From: JAICXG01 sp036825615
GTDB taxonomy: Bacteria > Verrucomicrobiota > Verrucomicrobiia > Chthoniobacterales > UBA10450
DNA: 64,000 nucleotides
Direction: 5' to 3'
Assembly: GCA_036825615.1 (NCBI GenBank)
Contig: DAISXY010000008.1
Coordinates: 128,791-192,790, forward strand
Made by a program: the position numbers and the translations under genes. How positions within the stretch are numbered: the first letter of the stretch is position 1; each line of letters opens with the position of its first letter. The notes beneath the pieces are model-generated. The model was given only the letters and a program-made list of their open reading frames with translations, did not search any database and was not told the origin of the DNA. This document shows positions 60,385 through 64,000 of this stretch, piece after piece.

Positions 60385-63189
60385 ATGAGAACCTCTTTTC
60401 TTCACTCTATTTTCCTGACAGCGCACAGCCGCCGGACGCTCTTCCTCGCGTTTCTCGGTTGGCTATTGTCTCTTGATGCTGGATTGGCACAGGATCATCC
60501 AAACATCGTTGTCATTGTCGCGGATGATCTTGGGTATGGGGATGTCGGTTTTAACGGCTGCCCTGATATCCCAACTCCGAACATTAATGCAATCGCCGCG
60601 AATGGTGTCCTTTGCACAAATGGATATGTCACTGAACCTTTTTGTGCGCCTTCTCGTGCAGCCCTCCTCACCGGCCGTTATCAGGCGCGCTTTGGATTCG
60701 ATTCGGGACCGAATGAAGATAACCCTAACCCATTACTCGGGCTGGCTTTAACTGAGTCCATCCTGCCGCAGTATTTAAAACAGGCCGGCTACGTTTCGGG
60801 AATCATCGGCAAATGGCATCTGGGGTTCTCCTCATTGATGTGGCCGACGGCACGTGGCTTTGATGAGTTTGTCGGATTCCCTTTTGGGATCTCAAATTAC
60901 TACAACGTAAATCTATATCGCGGGACGGTTAAGTTCTTTAACAGAACTTACCTGACGGACGAGTTTACCCAGGAAGCAGTCTCGTTCATCAACAATCACG
61001 CAACCCAACCGTTTTTTCTCTATCTCGCATATAATACGCCCCATAACCCATACGATACACCGCCTAGTGTCTATATGCAGAGAGTGAGTTACATTACCGA
61101 TCCCGACCGCCAGCTCTACGCCGCGATGATTTGCGCGCTGGATGACGGCGTCGGTCAGGTCATACAGACGCTGAGCGCGAACAATATTCTCGATAACACC
61201 CTGGTCTTCTTTCTGAGTGATAATGGCGCGCCGGACTGGAACTCCTTCGACGGCACCCGCCAGAGTAATCTCCCGCTGCGCGGGTATAAGTTGGACATGC
61301 TGGAAGGTGGAATCCGAGTACCGTTCGCGGTGCAATGGCCGGCACGTCTGGCTGGCAACTCGGTCTATTCTGGAATGGTCTCTTCTTTGGATATTGTTCC
61401 AACCGTAGCAGCAGCGACCGGCATCACTCTGCCAAGCGATCGCAGCTTCGACGGCGTCGATGTCATGCCTTATCTCACCGGTGAACAGACGAGTCCGGAA
61501 AGAACTTTTTATTGGCGCTTTTTCGGTCTCGGAAGCACCGGACCGCTCGACGCATTCAACACGATTTGGGCGGTTCGGAGTGGGTCCTTGAAGCTGGTTG
61601 TCGAACGCGCGAAAGACACTCTCCCGCCGGCGCTCTACGATCTGAGTACAGACATCGGCGAAACGACAAACCTCGCGAGCACGGAACCGGACGAGGTCGC
61701 CACCCTCCAAAGTCTTTATAACCAATGGCAGTTGATCGCCGTTCCCGCGTTATGGCAGAAGGATTCCGATAACCATCTTCTGCCTCTTGTTTTGGCCGGC
61801 GATTGGAATGGCTACAATATTAACGATACCTCCAGCCCGTGGTCGTTCAGCGAAATCTATTGCCCCGATCCGGTCGGGACGCCCGATGCTTATAACTGGC
61901 TCACCAGCACAATTCATGTCTCGAGCGCTGGCGGTGACACTACCCCAGGAGTGCATTCCTTCAACATCGTCGCAGCTCATAATCTGATGACGCAATGGGG
62001 CGGAACGACCATTAATATCGACAATATTACCCAAGTCTCCGCGGTCAATTCTTCAAAGCTCGGCCCGCCGAATACGGTAACCTTTGACGACGGATCTTAT
62101 TATTCTGTCCGCCTCATCGACACCGATGACCAGTCGCGACCTGGGGTCCCCATGTCGCTGGCCTTCATGAAAACCTCCGCTCCGCCGGTAAGCATCAGCC
62201 GCACCGGGCAAAGCCCGCTTTACCCTACATCCGGTCAGCCGATCGTCGTCAGCATCGCGACCAGCCAGCCAAAGTCGCCCGAGGAACGGGTTTATCTGCG
62301 CTGGTCAAATGATTGGTTCATCACCTCAAACATCATTGAAGCGACGCCGAGCGGAGATGGAGTGACCTATTCAGCGACCATCCCACCGCAGCCGCCGGCG
62401 ACGACGTGTTTCTACAGCGTCCTGACTTCGACCGCTGACCTCAACGGATATACGGCTTCGGGTTCGATCGATACCTTGACTCTGGCGATGAACGGGACCT
62501 TTAATGCCCTGGCCACACCCACACCTACTCCTACTCCTAGCCCGACGCCAACACCGACGTCGACACCAACACCGACGCCGACATCGACACCAACATCGAC
62601 ACCAACACCAACACCAACACCTACACTTACACCTACACCGACCCCCACAGCGACGCCCAACCCGACGCCGACAATCACAAAACAGCCAGCGGATGCCACC
62701 GTCTCGGAGGGTCTGACGGCGAAGTTTAAAGTCACCGCCAGCGGCAATCCTCCGCTGACCTTTCAATGGCGAAAAAATGGGACCGACATTGCCGGCGCGA
62801 CCAAAGCGTCCTACACGACTCCACCGACCATCCTTGACGATAACGGTTCGTTATATAGCGTGAACGTGAACAACAACGGTGGCTCCATCCTCAGTCGAGA
62901 TGCGCTCCTGACGGTTGTGCCTAACAATGTCCCGCCGACGATTACCACTCAACCGGCAAACAAAACGGTCAAGGCCGGTCGAACCGCCAAGTTCAGCGTG
63001 ACGGCGAGCGGCTCGATCCCGTTGAGTTACCAATGGCATAAGAATGGGAGCGATATCCCCGGAGCGACGAAAGCAAGTTACACTACGCCGCCAACCACGA
63101 GTGAAGATAGCGGCTCCCTCTTTTCAGTTACGGTGAGCAACAGTTTTGGAAGCGTCCTTAGCGACGACGCCGTGCTGACCGTCCATTAA
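60385..63189 (+). CDS. Secreted sulfatase with Pro-Thr linker and two Ig-like domains
   Basis: The 934-residue product has a signal peptide (TLFLAFLGWLLSLDAGLA), the sulfatase domain with metal Asp pair VIVADDLGYGD (residues 47-48) and the formylglycine motif FCAPSRAALLTGR, Cys87, which needs an FGE-type maturase elsewhere. Further motifs are GKWHLGF and LSDNGAPDW. Residues from about 480 form a beta domain, then a Pro-Thr linker (about residues 711-760) and two Ig-like domains with TFQWRKNGTDIAGATKAS and SYQWHKNGSDIPGATKAS, which could bind glycans. The likely role is removal of sulfate from extracellular polysaccharides. The signal peptide start at ATG 60385 fits well. Confidence 0.93.
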   Translation: MRTSFLHSIFLTAHSRRTLFLAFLGWLLSLDAGLAQDHPNIVVIVADDLGYGDVGFNGCPDIPTPNINAIAANGVLCTNGYVTEPFCAPSRAALLTGRYQARFGFDSGPNEDNPNPLLGLALTESILPQYLKQAGYVSGIIGKWHLGFSSLMWPTARGFDEFVGFPFGISNYYNVNLYRGTVKFFNRTYLTDEFTQEAVSFINNHATQPFFLYLAYNTPHNPYDTPPSVYMQRVSYITDPDRQLYAAMICALDDGVGQVIQTLSANNILDNTLVFFLSDNGAPDWNSFDGTRQSNLPLRGYKLDMLEGGIRVPFAVQWPARLAGNSVYSGMVSSLDIVPTVAAATGITLPSDRSFDGVDVMPYLTGEQTSPERTFYWRFFGLGSTGPLDAFNTIWAVRSGSLKLVVERAKDTLPPALYDLSTDIGETTNLASTEPDEVATLQSLYNQWQLIAVPALWQKDSDNHLLPLVLAGDWNGYNINDTSSPWSFSEIYCPDPVGTPDAYNWLTSTIHVSSAGGDTTPGVHSFNIVAAHNLMTQWGGTTINIDNITQVSAVNSSKLGPPNTVTFDDGSYYSVRLIDTDDQSRPGVPMSLAFMKTSAPPVSISRTGQSPLYPTSGQPIVVSIATSQPKSPEERVYLRWSNDWFITSNIIEATPSGDGVTYSATIPPQPPATTCFYSVLTSTADLNGYTASGSIDTLTLAMNGTFNALATPTPTPTPSPTPTPTSTPTPTPTSTPTSTPTPTPTPTLTPTPTPTATPNPTPTITKQPADATVSEGLTAKFKVTASGNPPLTFQWRKNGTDIAGATKASYTTPPTILDDNGSLYSVNVNNNGGSILSRDALLTVVPNNVPPTITTQPANKTVKAGRTAKFSVTASGSIPLSYQWHKNGSDIPGATKASYTTPPTTSEDSGSLFSVTVSNSFGSVLSDDAVLTVH
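62515..62670 (+). repeat. Pro-Thr low-complexity linker DNA in the sulfatase gene
   Basis: Near-perfect runs of ACACCTACTCCTACTCC and ACACCAACACCGACG type encode alternating Pro and Thr. The giant secreted protein has an analogous stretch (53400-53510). Hypervariable by nature; length may differ between strains. Confidence 0.85.
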
Positions 63190-63282
63190 CTAACTTTTAC
63201 CTGGGAGTTGAAAAACAGAACTCGACGGGGATTAGCGGATCGCCGCAATCGCTGGTAGCCCAAGGGCGTCGACTCGGCAGGT

Positions 63283-63830
63283 CTAAGTCTTCAGCACACG
63301 CAGCTCCGGATAGATTGGGATTTCGAACCCGGTGGGGGTCTTGTGACGAACATGATTAGCTGGCCCTTGATGCGATCGCGAACAGCGAAATCGAACAGCG
63401 CCCGAAAAAGTTGAATCCAGGCGTTGTGATGCGAGCGTCCAACCCGCTCCACTTGTTTCGGCAATCATCTATCGCAATCCGATGGCTTGATTGCAGCAAG
63501 CGCATGCTCTCTCCCTTTCGGTCATCCCTTCTTTGGTCGGAGAGAATGCGGTCTTTCGCTTTGAGCGAGCTGCGCGAGAGTTGCGGGAGCGTCGCGGCGG
63601 ATTTGTCGGAGAATGCGCCTAACGTGATCTTGCCGGCGCGATGGTCTATCTTCGCGTTCGAATTGCGGAAATCGCGCAACTTGCGATCCGCGGTCTTGCG
63701 GTCCGTCGTTTCGAGCGACTCCCGAAAACAGCTTGCCGTTAATGCGAACATGGGCAAAGTAGGTGCCCAATACGGACGATCTGTAGAGGCCCGTGGCAAC
63801 CTTTTTTAGGGATCGCTTGCGAGCCTATCT
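63283..63830 (-). pseudogene. Tyrosine recombinase (phage-type integrase) remnant with several frameshifts
   Basis: Pieces in different minus-strand frames line up as one integrase. ATGLYRSSVLGTYFAHVRIN then GKLF (about 63740-63806) joins RESLETTDRKTADRKLRDFR and KITLGAFSDKSAATLPQL (63530-63735); next come FRALFDFAVRDRIKGQ (about 63360-63410) and HKTPTGFEIPIYPELR (63290-63345), the beta-hairpin part of the catalytic domain. At least three frameshifts are needed and the Arg-His-Arg-Tyr catalytic end is missing. The tRNA-Asn gene begins about 110 bp from its 5' end. Confidence 0.7.
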
Positions 63831-63939
63831 GGTTCTAATGTGGTCTCATAAATCAGAGTGCCAGTATCAGATGTCAGTATGAACAAGACAGATTTGGTGG
63901 CTGCGCCTTGTGTGTAAGTACCTAGTTTTGAGCGAATAT

Positions 63940-64000
63940 TCCAGCGTAGCTCAGTGGTAGAGCGGTCGGCTGTTAACCGATTGGTCGTAGGTTCGAATCC
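63940..64000 (+). tRNA. tRNA-Asn (GTT), cut by the window edge
   Basis: TCCAGCGTAGCTCAGTGGTA starts the gene: acceptor TCCAGCG, D arm GCTC/GAGC, anticodon stem GTCGG/CCGAT (one G-T pair) with loop CTGTTAA giving anticodon GTT, then the T arm GTAGG-TTCGAAT-CC. The 3' end of the acceptor stem lies beyond position 64000. Confidence 0.93.

Noticed and set aside
60721..60740. AACCCTAACCC as another copy of the enriched octamer
   Set aside because: It lacks the CGA side of the motif and was not counted.

Overview
The window reads as chromosomal DNA of a GC-rich soil-type Verrucomicrobiota, most likely Chthoniobacterales/Spartobacteria-like. The basis is indirect: GloVer-type and autotransporter-associated beta-strand (PATR) secreted proteins, an ECF sigma/Ser-Thr kinase pair, TolB-like/TPR proteins, a LexA operator matching the published Verrucomicrobia consensus (TGTTC-N4-GAACA), and very dense palindromic repeats. 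No rRNA, CRISPR array or intact transposase was seen. Two tRNAs are present (Gly-TCC, and Asn-GTT cut by the right edge).

Layout. 1-3.4 kb: start of a large secreted PATR protein (runs off the left edge), a hydrolase remnant, and 1.4 kb without genes that holds a degenerate 21-bp-period array. 3.4-8.4 kb: rplS-rnhB-yraN housekeeping cluster, a GloVer repeat protein and a Ca2+/H+ antiporter. 8.8-13 kb: S-adenosylmethionine cycle (ahcY, metK) with a divergent ArsR-methyltransferase regulator; a four-helix-bundle gene framed by inverted repeats sits between ahcY and metK. 13-17.2 kb: two tandem TolB-like/TPR membrane proteins. 17.4-25.3 kb: a glycosyltransferase-like gene, dusB, an LptF/LptG permease, dinG and a repeat-rich secreted protein. 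25.5-30.4 kb: SOS mutagenesis cassette: LexA box, an imuB lacking its polymerase half, and a dnaE2 carrying in-frame palindromic insertions. 30.6-41.1 kb: FmdB-like protein, gnd, moaE-pgsA, tRNA-Gly, maf, small membrane proteins, a HlyD/ABC exporter operon interrupted by a GIY-YIG nuclease element, and a racemase-like protein without catalytic cysteines. 41.2-50.7 kb: arylsulfotransferase-like secreted protein, fatty acid desaturase, hflK-hflC, DUF1003, an isoprenylcysteine methyltransferase-like protein, SDR and a PLP decarboxylase. 50.7-63.2 kb: small secreted paralogues, a giant repeat protein, kinase plus ECF sigma factor, and a sulfatase. 63.2-64 kb: a frameshifted tyrosine integrase remnant beside tRNA-Asn.

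What stands out. At least eight kinds of inverted-repeat element sit at gene junctions or inside genes. Two carry a small ORF that almost fills the space between the repeats: a GIY-YIG nuclease with perfect 36-bp terminal repeats plus an ORF-less relative nearby, and an S23-like four-helix protein. Another is translated in frame twice within dnaE2. Separately, the octamer TCGTTAGG/CCTAACGA occurs about 27 times by eye between 3.9 and 50 kb (roughly 2 expected), in different codon phases, and is absent from the last 14 kb. All counts and alignments here were made by eye.
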